Source: Iamia sp038233335
Lineage (GTDB): Bacteria; Actinomycetota; Acidimicrobiia; Acidimicrobiales; Iamiaceae
Assembly: GCA_038233335.1 (NCBI GenBank)
Contig: JBBSME010000046.1
Location: 1-20,063 of the forward strand
Length of the DNA stretch: 20,063 nucleotides
Reading direction: 5' to 3'
Shown: one piece after another, positions 14,696 through 20,063 of the stretch
How the letters are laid out: each line of letters opens with the position of its first letter
How positions within the stretch are numbered: position 1 is the first letter of the stretch
Program-made: the position numbers and the translations under genes
Notes under the pieces: generated by a model
The model's database searches: none
Seen by the model: only the letters and a program-made list of their open reading frames with translations
Told to the model about the DNA's origin: nothing

Positions 14696-15754
14696 GTGCG
14701 GAGCGGAAACGCCAACCACGGGGGGGAACAGGCCAAGGCGACGGTCGTCGCGGACGACGTGCCGCTGGGGATCGGCGTCCCGACGGGTATCGGGAGCCTG
14801 CCCCACGACGAGCCCTCCGCCGCGGTCGAGTTCGTCCTCGAGCACCTGCCCGAGCTGCCGGCGGCGCCCAGCCTCCCTGCCCGGGACCCGCGGGAGTCCA
14901 TGCTGGCCCAGGCCGCGTGGGGCATCACTGGGGTCGACGTCGCCGCCGACGGCTCGCTGGCCGTCGATCCAGCCCGTCTCGACCCGGCTGCCCCCCTCCA
15001 CGACGACGGCCTCACCGGCGCCCCGTTCGTCACGCTGCAGACGTTCCTGTCGGCCGTGGCCGGTCGCACCGGCGCGATCAAGGTGCAGACCACCGGCCCC
15101 GTCACCCTCGCCTGCAGCCTGGTGGCCGAGGGCGCAGATCCGACCGTCGCCGCCGCCGTGGCCGGAGCCGCGGTGCGGGCCCGCGCCGTCGCCCTGGTCG
15201 ATGCGGTCGCGGCCGTCGCTCCGGATGCGCCGGTGGTCGCCTTCCTCGACGAGCCCGGCCTCGTCGGTGGTCCGCCGCCCGAGCTGGGCCACCCCGACGC
15301 GGTGGTCGACCTGGTGTCGAGCGCCATGGCCGCGTGGGAGACGCGGGCGATCACCGGCATCCACTGCTGCGGGCCGACGGACTGGGCCACCCTCCTCCAG
15401 GCCGGACCCCGCATCCTGTCTGCTCCGGTGGGAGCCGACCTCCACCTGGGCGCGGGCGCCCTGGCCGCGTTCCTCGAGCGCGACGGCTGGATCGCCTGGG
15501 GTGCGGTCCCGACCGATCGACCGCTGGGCGACTCGGCCTCACACTGGTGGCGCGAGCTGTCCGCCCAGTGGTGCGAGCTGGTGCAGGCCGGCTGCGACCC
15601 GGTGCGCATCCGCCGCCAGGCCCTCGTCACCCCCGCGTGCGGCCTGGCGAGGCACCACCTGCCGCAGGCCGAGCTGGTGGTCGAGCTGACCCACGCCGTG
15701 GGTCTGCGCATCCACGACCAGCTGGCCGGGGTGCGCCTCTCCGTCGGCGCCTAG
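14696..15754 (+). CDS. MetE C-terminal-domain-like protein (cobalamin-independent methionine synthase superfamily)
   Basis: A 352-aa protein with the UROD/MetE-like TIM barrel. Landmarks: GIGSLPHDEP (residues 31-40), IKVQTTGPVTL (128-138), AFLDEPGL (182-189), the zinc-ligand segment ITGIHCCG (219-226) with His223 and Cys225, and TPACGLA (312-318) with Cys315, matching the last zinc cysteine of MetE. The Glu ligand of full MetE has no clear equivalent (SAPVGAD there). It is half the size of MetE and lacks the N-terminal barrel, so it probably transfers a methyl group from a donor other than methyl-tetrahydrofolate polyglutamate, for example from a corrinoid protein. That is inference. The GTG start has AAGGGG 6 nt upstream. 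Its TAG stop overlaps the stop of the convergent DUF4388-like gene. Confidence 0.85.
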   Translation: MRSGNANHGGEQAKATVVADDVPLGIGVPTGIGSLPHDEPSAAVEFVLEHLPELPAAPSLPARDPRESMLAQAAWGITGVDVAADGSLAVDPARLDPAAPLHDDGLTGAPFVTLQTFLSAVAGRTGAIKVQTTGPVTLACSLVAEGADPTVAAAVAGAAVRARAVALVDAVAAVAPDAPVVAFLDEPGLVGGPPPELGHPDAVVDLVSSAMAAWETRAITGIHCCGPTDWATLLQAGPRILSAPVGADLHLGAGALAAFLERDGWIAWGAVPTDRPLGDSASHWWRELSAQWCELVQAGCDPVRIRRQALVTPACGLARHHLPQAELVVELTHAVGLRIHDQLAGVRLSVGA

Positions 15755-16074
15755 CGCCGCACCGCAACGTCGCCCGTCCTCGCCGAGTCCGGTCGGCCGT
15801 GCGCGATGAGCAGCTCGCCCACGCGGGGCGCGTCGCCGGGCTCGTCGACGGCCCGGGTCCACATGTCCGCGGTGAGCCGACCGGGGCGCCCCAGGGCGGC
15901 GGCCAGGGCGTCGTCGGTGTCATCGCCGCGAGCGAAGTAGAGCTGACCCTCGCAGAGGTACACCGTGCACCCACTACGACCGGTGAAGCGCACGGCTCCG
16001 GTCCGACCGTCGGAGGAGAGCACGCGCCGTGCGCCGGCGGGGGAGTAGTCATCCAGAGAACCGCTCAGGGCCAT
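15751..16074 (-). CDS. small DUF4388-like (PATAN-type) protein
   Basis: 107 aa. The N-terminal 60 residues follow the DUF4388 pattern: MALSGSLDDYSPAGARRVLS, then DGRTGAVRFTGRSGCTVYL (residues 22-40), then CEGQLYFARGDDTDDALAAAL (residues 41-61). This corresponds to the family order of small-residue helix, TG-x-hydrophobic strand, and 'gxivfaxgd' strand. The domain occurs in signalling proteins of bacteria, often fused to receiver or roadblock modules. Here it stands alone with a short tail (VGELLIAHGRPDSAR). The ATG is supported by the hexamer GATGCT 6 nt upstream on the minus strand. The stop overlaps that of the MetE-like gene by 4 bp. It probably works by protein contact. The partner is unknown. 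Confidence 0.75.
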   Translation of the reverse strand: MALSGSLDDYSPAGARRVLSSDGRTGAVRFTGRSGCTVYLCEGQLYFARGDDTDDALAAALGRPGRLTADMWTRAVDEPGDAPRVGELLIAHGRPDSARTGDVAVRR

Positions 16075-16080
16075 GTGCGC

Positions 16081-16086
16081 AGCATC
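16081..16086 (-). promoter_or_regulatory. -10-like hexamer of the DUF4388-like gene
   Basis: On the minus strand GATGCT, then 6 nt, then the ATG at 16074. It is close to TATGCT, which occurs for the divergent transcription unit 32 bp away, and fits the leaderless spacing. Confidence 0.4.
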
Positions 16087-16117
16087 CGGTGCGATCGGGG
16101 GGCGGGGCCCGCGCTCC

Positions 16118-16123
16118 TATGCT
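16118..16123 (+). promoter_or_regulatory. -10 hexamer upstream of the small ORF and ligA
   Basis: TATGCT is followed by 9 nt and then an ATG at 16133, which opens a 45-residue frame overlapping the ligA start. It is the only clear -10 between the divergent gene and ligA, so it probably drives ligA as well. Confidence 0.5.
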
Positions 16124-16130
16124 CGATTCC

Positions 16131-16277
16131 CGATGAGCGAGCGCAGCGAGCGAACCAGATGGCACAGCTGTCTCCCCGACGGCGGAGCTTGCGGAGCCGG
16201 AGGCGCTCATCGGTGCTCCGTGGGGACCTGCGGGGCCAGCTCGGCGGACCGGGCGAGGGCGCACCGATGAGCGAGCG
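16131..16277 (+). repeat. 13-nt direct repeat covering two start codons
   Basis: CGATGAGCGAGCG occurs at 16131-16143 and again at 16265-16277. Each copy contains an ATG followed by AGCGAGCG, so both the small upstream ORF and ligA begin Met-Ser-Glu-Arg. The first copy continues as CAGCGAGCGAACC, giving an internally repetitive GAGCG-rich tract. Nearby GCGGAGC-TT-GCGGAGC is another short direct repeat. Such tracts recur in actinobacterial genomes, from memory. Confidence 0.6.
16133..16270 (+). CDS. possible small leader ORF upstream of ligA
   Basis: A 45-residue frame starting MSERSERTRWHSCLPDGGAC and ending HR, with four cysteines in contexts HSC, GAC, HRC and GTC. Its TGA overlaps the ligA ATG as ATGA, so if translated it would couple to ligA. 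In favour of expression are a TATGCT hexamer 9 nt upstream, the coupled stop and mostly G/C third positions. Against it are no known family and a start made of repetitive GAGCG sequence, so the frame may be only a by-product of a repeat. It may equally be the 5' untranslated region of ligA. I cannot decide. Confidence 0.3.
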   Translation: MSERSERTRWHSCLPDGGACGAGGAHRCSVGTCGASSADRARAHR

Positions 16278-18564
16278 ACGCACCGAGCCTGACGACGAGG
16301 CCGCCGAGGCCACCGAGCGGGCCGCGACCCTGCGGGCCGAGATCGCGGGCCACGACGAGCGCTACCACGGCCTCGACGCCCCGACCATCGCGGATGTCGA
16401 CTACGACGCCCTGGTCAGGGAGCTGCGCGACCTCGAGGAGGCCCACCCCGACCTGGTCACCGAGGACTCGCCCACCCAGCGCGTCGGCGCCGCGCCCAGC
16501 ACCCTCTTCGCCCCGGTCGAGCACCGGTCGCCGATGATGTCGCTCGACAACGCCTTCGACGCCGACAGCCTGGCCGCGTGGGGTGAACGGCTGGAGCGAC
16601 GCCTGGGGGCGGCGCCGGACGACGATCCGGTCGACTACGTGTGCGAGCTGAAGATCGACGGGGTGGCCATCTCCATCGTCTACGAGGACGGCGAGCTCGT
16701 GCAGGCCGCCACCCGGGGTGACGGGCGGGTGGGCGAGGACGTCACCGCCAACATCCGGACCATCGAGGGCATCCCCCACCGGCTCGGAGGAGACGCCCCC
16801 CGGCTGCTGGAGGTGCGGGGCGAGGTCTACATGTCCCGGTCCGCCTTCGCTCGCCTCCAGGCCACCCAGGAGGACCTGAACCGGGAGCGCCTGGCCGCCG
16901 GTCGCAAGCCCACCCCGGTCGCGGTCAACCCGCGGAACGCGGCGGCGGGGTCCTTGCGGCAGAAGGACTCCGCCGTCACCGCGTCTCGCGAGCTGTCGAT
17001 GTGGTGCTACCAGCTGGGCGAGGTCGACGGCGGCCCGCCCTTCTCCCACCACCGCGAGACCCTCGACTTCCTTGGGGCCGCGGGTCTGCCGGTGAACCCG
17101 GAGATCACGGTGCTGCCCACGCTGGATGAGGTGCTGGCGTACTGCCTGCGGTGGCAGGGCGACCGGCTCGACCTCGACTACGACATCGACGGTGCGGTCG
17201 TGAAGGTCGACGACCTGGCCACCCGCGAGGCGTTGGGGTTCACCTCTCGGGCGCCGCGGTGGGCGGTGGCCTACAAGTTCCCGCCCGAGGAGCGCACCAC
17301 CCGGCTGCGCTCGATCGAGGTGTCGGTCGGCCGCACGGGACGCGCCACGCCGTTCGCCCAGCTGGAGCCCGTGTTCGTCGGCGGGGCCAACGTCAGCCAG
17401 GCCACGCTGCACAACCAGGACCAGGTGGCGGTGAAGGACGTCCGGCCCGGCGACGTCGTCGTCGTGCGCCGGGCGGGGGACGTGATCCCGGAGGTGGTCG
17501 GGCCGGTGCTGCCCCGCGACGACCCCGATCGACCGAGGTGGGGGTTCCCCACCACCTGTCCGTGCCCGCGGGCCTCGACCCTGGTGCGACCCGAGGGGGA
17601 GAGCGACACCCGGTGCGTCGACCTCGAGTGCCCGTTCCAGCGAGCCGGGAGCATCGAGCACTTCGCCGGTCGGGGGTCGATGGACGTGGAGGGCTTCGGC
17701 GAGCAGCGGATCCGGCTGTTCCTCGACCTCGGTCTCATGGCCGACATCGCCGACCTGTACACGATCGACTGGGACCAGCTGGTCGCCCTGCGCACGCTCG
17801 TCACCGGCTGGGCCGCGGCCGCGGTCGAGGTGGCCCGAGAGCGCACCGACGACGACAGCGCCCGCCTCGACGCCGTGGACGCGTCCGACGTGGCGGCGAC
17901 CACCCCCGACGACGCCGAGGCGGTGCTGGGCCCGGACCTGGTGGCCGACCTGGTCGCGGACGTGGGTCGGTTCCGCTCCACCGCCGACACGCTGCGGGGC
18001 CTGGGGGAGGAGGCGGTGGCCAACCTGCGGGCCGCCATCGACGCCACCCGCGAGCGTCCCCTGGCCAAGCTGCTGGTGGGGCTCAACATCCGCCATCTCG
18101 GCCCGGCCGGGTCGGAGGCCCTGGCCGGGGCGCTGGGCCACATCGATGCCATCGAGGGGGCGGCCGAGGAGGCCATGGCCGCGGTCGACGGGGTGGGCCC
18201 GATCATCGCCGCCGCGGTGCGGACCTGGTTCGACGACGACGCCAACCGGGGGGTCGTCGCCAAGCTCCGGTCCGCAGGGGTGAACATGAAGGGCCCCGAG
18301 CGCCCCGACATCGAGCCCGTGCTCCTGGGCCGGGCCGTGGTCGTCACCGGGACCCTGGAGGGCTTCAGCCGGGAGGAGGCGGCCGAGGCCATCAAGGTCC
18401 GGGGCGGCAAGAGCCCCGGGAGCGTGTCCAAGAAGACCTACGCCGTGGTCGTCGGCGCCGAGCCCGGCGCCTCCAAGCTGACCAAGGCCGAGGACCTGGG
18501 CGTGCCCGTCCTCGACGAGGCCGCCTTCACCGCCCTGCTGGAGACCGGCGACCTCCCCACCTGA
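16267..18564 (+). CDS. ligA: NAD-dependent DNA ligase
   Basis: LigA seals nicks in duplex DNA, using NAD to form an enzyme-AMP intermediate. 765 aa, against roughly 670 typical. Domain order: Ia (HDERYHGLDAPTIADVDYD, residues 29-47), adenylation domain with CELKIDG (126-132; AMP-accepting Lys129), GEVYM, NPRNAAAGSLRQKD (221-234), VVKVDD, WAVAYKFPPEE (332-342), OB fold (VGRTGRATPFAQLEPV), zinc knuckle (cysteines 431, 433, 450, 455), helix-hairpin-helix region, and BRCT domain (about 685-760). Two oddities: the first zinc pair is C-x-C instead of C-x2-C, and about 67 extra residues (roughly 510-576) interrupt the HhH domain before LRGLGEEAVANL. Start: ATG where the conserved N-terminus begins. 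The frame is open far upstream only as a shadow. It is convergent with a P450. Confidence 0.95.
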   Translation: MSERRTEPDDEAAEATERAATLRAEIAGHDERYHGLDAPTIADVDYDALVRELRDLEEAHPDLVTEDSPTQRVGAAPSTLFAPVEHRSPMMSLDNAFDADSLAAWGERLERRLGAAPDDDPVDYVCELKIDGVAISIVYEDGELVQAATRGDGRVGEDVTANIRTIEGIPHRLGGDAPRLLEVRGEVYMSRSAFARLQATQEDLNRERLAAGRKPTPVAVNPRNAAAGSLRQKDSAVTASRELSMWCYQLGEVDGGPPFSHHRETLDFLGAAGLPVNPEITVLPTLDEVLAYCLRWQGDRLDLDYDIDGAVVKVDDLATREALGFTSRAPRWAVAYKFPPEERTTRLRSIEVSVGRTGRATPFAQLEPVFVGGANVSQATLHNQDQVAVKDVRPGDVVVVRRAGDVIPEVVGPVLPRDDPDRPRWGFPTTCPCPRASTLVRPEGESDTRCVDLECPFQRAGSIEHFAGRGSMDVEGFGEQRIRLFLDLGLMADIADLYTIDWDQLVALRTLVTGWAAAAVEVARERTDDDSARLDAVDASDVAATTPDDAEAVLGPDLVADLVADVGRFRSTADTLRGLGEEAVANLRAAIDATRERPLAKLLVGLNIRHLGPAGSEALAGALGHIDAIEGAAEEAMAAVDGVGPIIAAAVRTWFDDDANRGVVAKLRSAGVNMKGPERPDIEPVLLGRAVVVTGTLEGFSREEAAEAIKVRGGKSPGSVSKKTYAVVVGAEPGASKLTKAEDLGVPVLDEAAFTALLETGDLPT

Positions 18565-18595
18565 CCTGCGAGTCCTGCGAGGCGCCGAGGTTCCA

Positions 18596-18641
18596 TCTCG
18601 CGACGATCGGTACACGAACTCGTGTACCGATCGTCGCGAGA
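18596..18641. terminator. 46-nt palindrome between convergent genes, probable bidirectional terminator
   Basis: Two exact 22-nt arms (18596-18617 and 18620-18641) are separated by only AC. The arm core is CGCGACGATCGGTACACGA. It lies 31 nt after ligA and 31 nt before the end of the convergent P450 gene, which is where a two-way terminator is expected. There is no T-run on either side, so rho-independent action would depend on the stem alone. A dispersed palindromic repeat is the other possibility. Confidence 0.65.
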
Positions 18642-18672
18642 ACGGTGTCGGGCAGTCCCAGCGGACGGGGCG

Positions 18673-19812
18673 CTAGCGCAGGCCGCGGGAGATGAGGGTG
18701 GGCTTCCAGCGGGGGGCGGGTAGCTCGACCCGGAGGCGGGGGAAGCGGTCGAAGAGGGCGCCCAGTGCGACCTCGGCCTCCACGCGGGCGAGGGGGGCGC
18801 CGATGCAGTGGTGGATGCCGAAGCCGAACGAGAGGGGTGGGCCCTCGTCGCGGCCCAGGTCGAGCCGCTCGGGCTCGCTGAAGCGCTGCGGGTCCCGGTT
18901 GGCCGCGCCCAACAGCACGATGATGAAGCGACCGGGGGCGATGGTGACGTTGCCGACGTGGATGGGCTCGACGGCGATGCGCTGCACCAGCTGGACCGGG
19001 CTGTCGTAGCGGAGCAGCTCCTCGACCCCGCTGGGGCGCAGGTCCGGCTCGGTCCGCCAGCGGTGGAACTGGTCGGCGTGGCGCCAGAGGTGGAGGAGCC
19101 CGTTGCCCATCAGGTTGGCCGTCGTCTCGTGGCCGGCGATGAGCAGCAGGGCGGCGAAGGCCACCAGCTCGTCCTCGGTCAGGCGGTCCTCCCCGTCGGC
19201 GGCGGCGATGAGGGCCGAGAGCAGGTCGTCGGCGGGATCGGCCCGACGCCGGTCGACCGCGGCGCGCAGGTAGCGGTCCAGGCCGACTGCCGCCGCGTCG
19301 GCGCGCTCGCGGACCCGGCGGGAGGTCACCGAGGCGGCGTCGAGCCCCGCGACCACGTCCGGCACCCAGGCGCCGAACCGCTCGTGGTCCTCGGAGGGGA
19401 CTCCGAGGAGGTCGCAGATGACGATGACGGGGAACCGGTAGCAGTAGCTCTCGATGAGCTCGGCCCCGCCGTCGGGGGCCAGCTCGTCGAGCAGGCGGGT
19501 GGCCAGGGCCTCGATGCTCGGGCGCAGGCGCTCCACCACCCGCGGCGTGAAGGCCCGGGAGGCCAGTCCCCGGATGCGGGTGTGGTCCGGCGGGTCGAGG
19601 CTGATGAGCAACCGCTGGGCCAGGCGGATGAACATCCCCTCGCCCACACCCTCCCCGTGGCTGTCCGCCAGCTTGAATATGAGGCGGCCTGGCGCCTCGG
19701 CCAGGAGGCCGGCGCCCTCGCGCCCGGCGCGAACCCGCAGGTCCACGAGGTGCTCGTCGCTCGACGCGTGCGGATCCTTCAGCACCGTCAGCCCCTCGTC
19801 GTAGCCGCTCAC
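18673..19812 (-). CDS. cytochrome P450, N-terminus out of frame or with unusual start
   Basis: A heme monooxygenase, 379 aa from GTG 19812. Motifs: SLDPPDHTRIR (residues 71-81, C helix), AGHETT (226-231, oxygen-activating I helix), ExxR as EELLR (Glu265, Arg268), and the heme loop FGFGIHHCIG (329-338) with axial Cys336. It is of the soluble bacterial CYP type that uses a ferredoxin partner. Homology does not stop at this GTG: the same frame continues upstream as FRTDPYPLYQRLRDHERVHH, the normal P450 beginning, back to about 19920. No ATG, GTG or TTG exists there. Only a CTG at 19908 is available. The ATG codons at 19924 and 19937 are in other frames. Either a 1-bp indel broke the start (deleting one G after the ATG at 19924 would give MSLRSLVQPSF) or a CTG is used. 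The substrate is unknown. Confidence 0.88.
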   Translation of the reverse strand: MSGYDEGLTVLKDPHASSDEHLVDLRVRAGREGAGLLAEAPGRLIFKLADSHGEGVGEGMFIRLAQRLLISLDPPDHTRIRGLASRAFTPRVVERLRPSIEALATRLLDELAPDGGAELIESYCYRFPVIVICDLLGVPSEDHERFGAWVPDVVAGLDAASVTSRRVRERADAAAVGLDRYLRAAVDRRRADPADDLLSALIAAADGEDRLTEDELVAFAALLLIAGHETTANLMGNGLLHLWRHADQFHRWRTEPDLRPSGVEELLRYDSPVQLVQRIAVEPIHVGNVTIAPGRFIIVLLGAANRDPQRFSEPERLDLGRDEGPPLSFGFGIHHCIGAPLARVEAEVALGALFDRFPRLRVELPAPRWKPTLISRGLR

Positions 19813-19917
19813 CAGTGTCGCCCCGACGCTGGCGTGGTGGACGCGCTCGTGGTCCCGCAGCCGCTGGTAGAGGGGGTAGGGGTCGGTCCGGAACGACGGC
19901 TGGACCAGGGAGCGTAG

Positions 19918-19939
19918 TGACCATGGTCAATGACCATGG
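19918..19939. promoter_or_regulatory. palindromic operator-like site before the antitoxin gene
   Basis: TGACCATGGTCA (19918-19929) is a perfect 12-bp palindrome, and TGACCATGG recurs at 19931-19939, a 13-bp step. Together 19921-19939 also read as a 19-nt palindrome with one central base. The site lies just upstream of the antitoxin -10 and over the candidate start codons of the P450. Phd/YefM antitoxins commonly bind such palindromes to repress their own promoter, so autoregulation is likely. Confidence 0.6.
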
Positions 19940-19940
19940 C

Positions 19941-19946
19941 TAGAGT
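19941..19946 (+). promoter_or_regulatory. -10 hexamer of the antitoxin gene
   Basis: TAGAGT, a 6-nt spacer, then the ATG at 19953. It is a good -10 match in the leaderless position. The 2-nt gap to the palindrome means bound repressor would cover the promoter. TGACC at 19918 is a weak -35. Confidence 0.6.
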
Positions 19947-19952
19947 ACGGGA

Positions 19953-20063
19953 ATGACCGACAGCGTGGTTCCCGCCAGCTCTTTCAAGGCCCGGTGCCTG
20001 GCCCTGTTGGACGAGGTCGAAGCCGACCACCGCACCATCGTGGTGACCAAGCACGGGCGCCCG
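19953..20063 (+). CDS. Phd/YefM-family antitoxin, 3' end outside the window
   Basis: 37 residues are visible up to the right edge. The sequence matches the N-terminal DNA-binding part of Phd/YefM antitoxins: VPASSFKARCLALLDEVEAD (residues 6-25), then TIVVTKHGRP (28-37), the family's 'FK..cl.lLdeV...ivitkrGkP' pattern. In such modules the N-terminus binds the operator as a dimer, and the missing C-terminus would wrap a toxin, usually PIN/VapC or RelE/YoeB, encoded immediately downstream. The ATG is fixed by TAGAGT 6 nt upstream. It is divergent from the P450. No toxin can be seen, because the window ends here. Confidence 0.85.
   Translation, partial: MTDSVVPASSFKARCLALLDEVEADHRTIVVTKHGRP

Noticed and set aside
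14611..16266. Upstream extension of the ligA frame
   Set aside because: It runs through the MetE-like gene and the DUF4388-like gene in a shadow frame. LigA conservation begins at 16267.
16207..18615. Minus-strand open frame of about 800 codons opposite ligA
   Set aside because: It is exactly antisense to ligA, rich in His, Gly and Val, with no domain signature. It is open only because stop codons are rare at this GC content.
18527..19930. Minus-strand frame starting TTG-ACC-ATG at the P450 start
   Set aside because: It has an attractive start position, but the frame encodes an Arg/Pro/Gly-rich shadow. All P450 motifs are in the neighbouring frame.

Overview
The window is about 20 kb of very GC-rich DNA (third codon positions almost always G or C), with genes on both strands. 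It looks like an actinobacterial chromosome, and class Acidimicrobiia is my best guess. Supporting points are a MurA of the Asp-for-Cys type, an actinobacterial MinD-like ATPase cluster, and many genes whose start codon lies only 6-9 nt downstream of a -10-like hexamer, so they are probably read from leaderless mRNAs. The lineage is an inference. I saw no rRNA, tRNA, CRISPR array or insertion sequence.

Layout. 1-1447 (-) is most of an MFS transporter that runs off the left edge. It is divergent from murA (1564-2811, +). A two-gene membrane-protein unit follows (4522-2929, -). Next come an Nfu-type Fe-S scaffold, an enoyl-CoA hydratase and a zinc-finger rhomboid protease (4665-6736, +). A SRPBCC protein (-) and a SAM methyltransferase (+) diverge at about 7.3 kb. 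A cysteine desulfurase and mnmA (8410-10756, +) make up a probable sulfur-relay pair for tRNA thiolation.

The most accessory-looking part is 10.77-13.5 kb on the minus strand. It is a tightly packed operon of a MinD/ParA-like ATPase, a 98-aa two-helix pilin-like protein and a single-pass membrane protein. The remains of a fourth, frameshifted secreted or membrane gene follow, directly against the end of mnmA. This resembles a shortened, decaying type IV secretion or conjugation-like cluster.

13.7-16.1 kb holds a membrane protein (-), a stand-alone MetE-C-like TIM barrel (+) and a small DUF4388-like protein (-). The last two share a CTAG at their convergent stop codons. 16.1-18.6 kb is ligA, preceded by a small cysteine-containing ORF that begins with a 13-nt copy of the ligA start. 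Its LigA has an insertion of about 67 residues in the helix-hairpin-helix region and a shortened zinc knuckle. A 46-nt near-perfect palindrome separates ligA from a convergent cytochrome P450, whose N-terminal homology lies upstream of any usual in-frame start codon. At the right edge a Phd/YefM-like antitoxin begins, with a palindromic operator-like site between its promoter and the P450 start.
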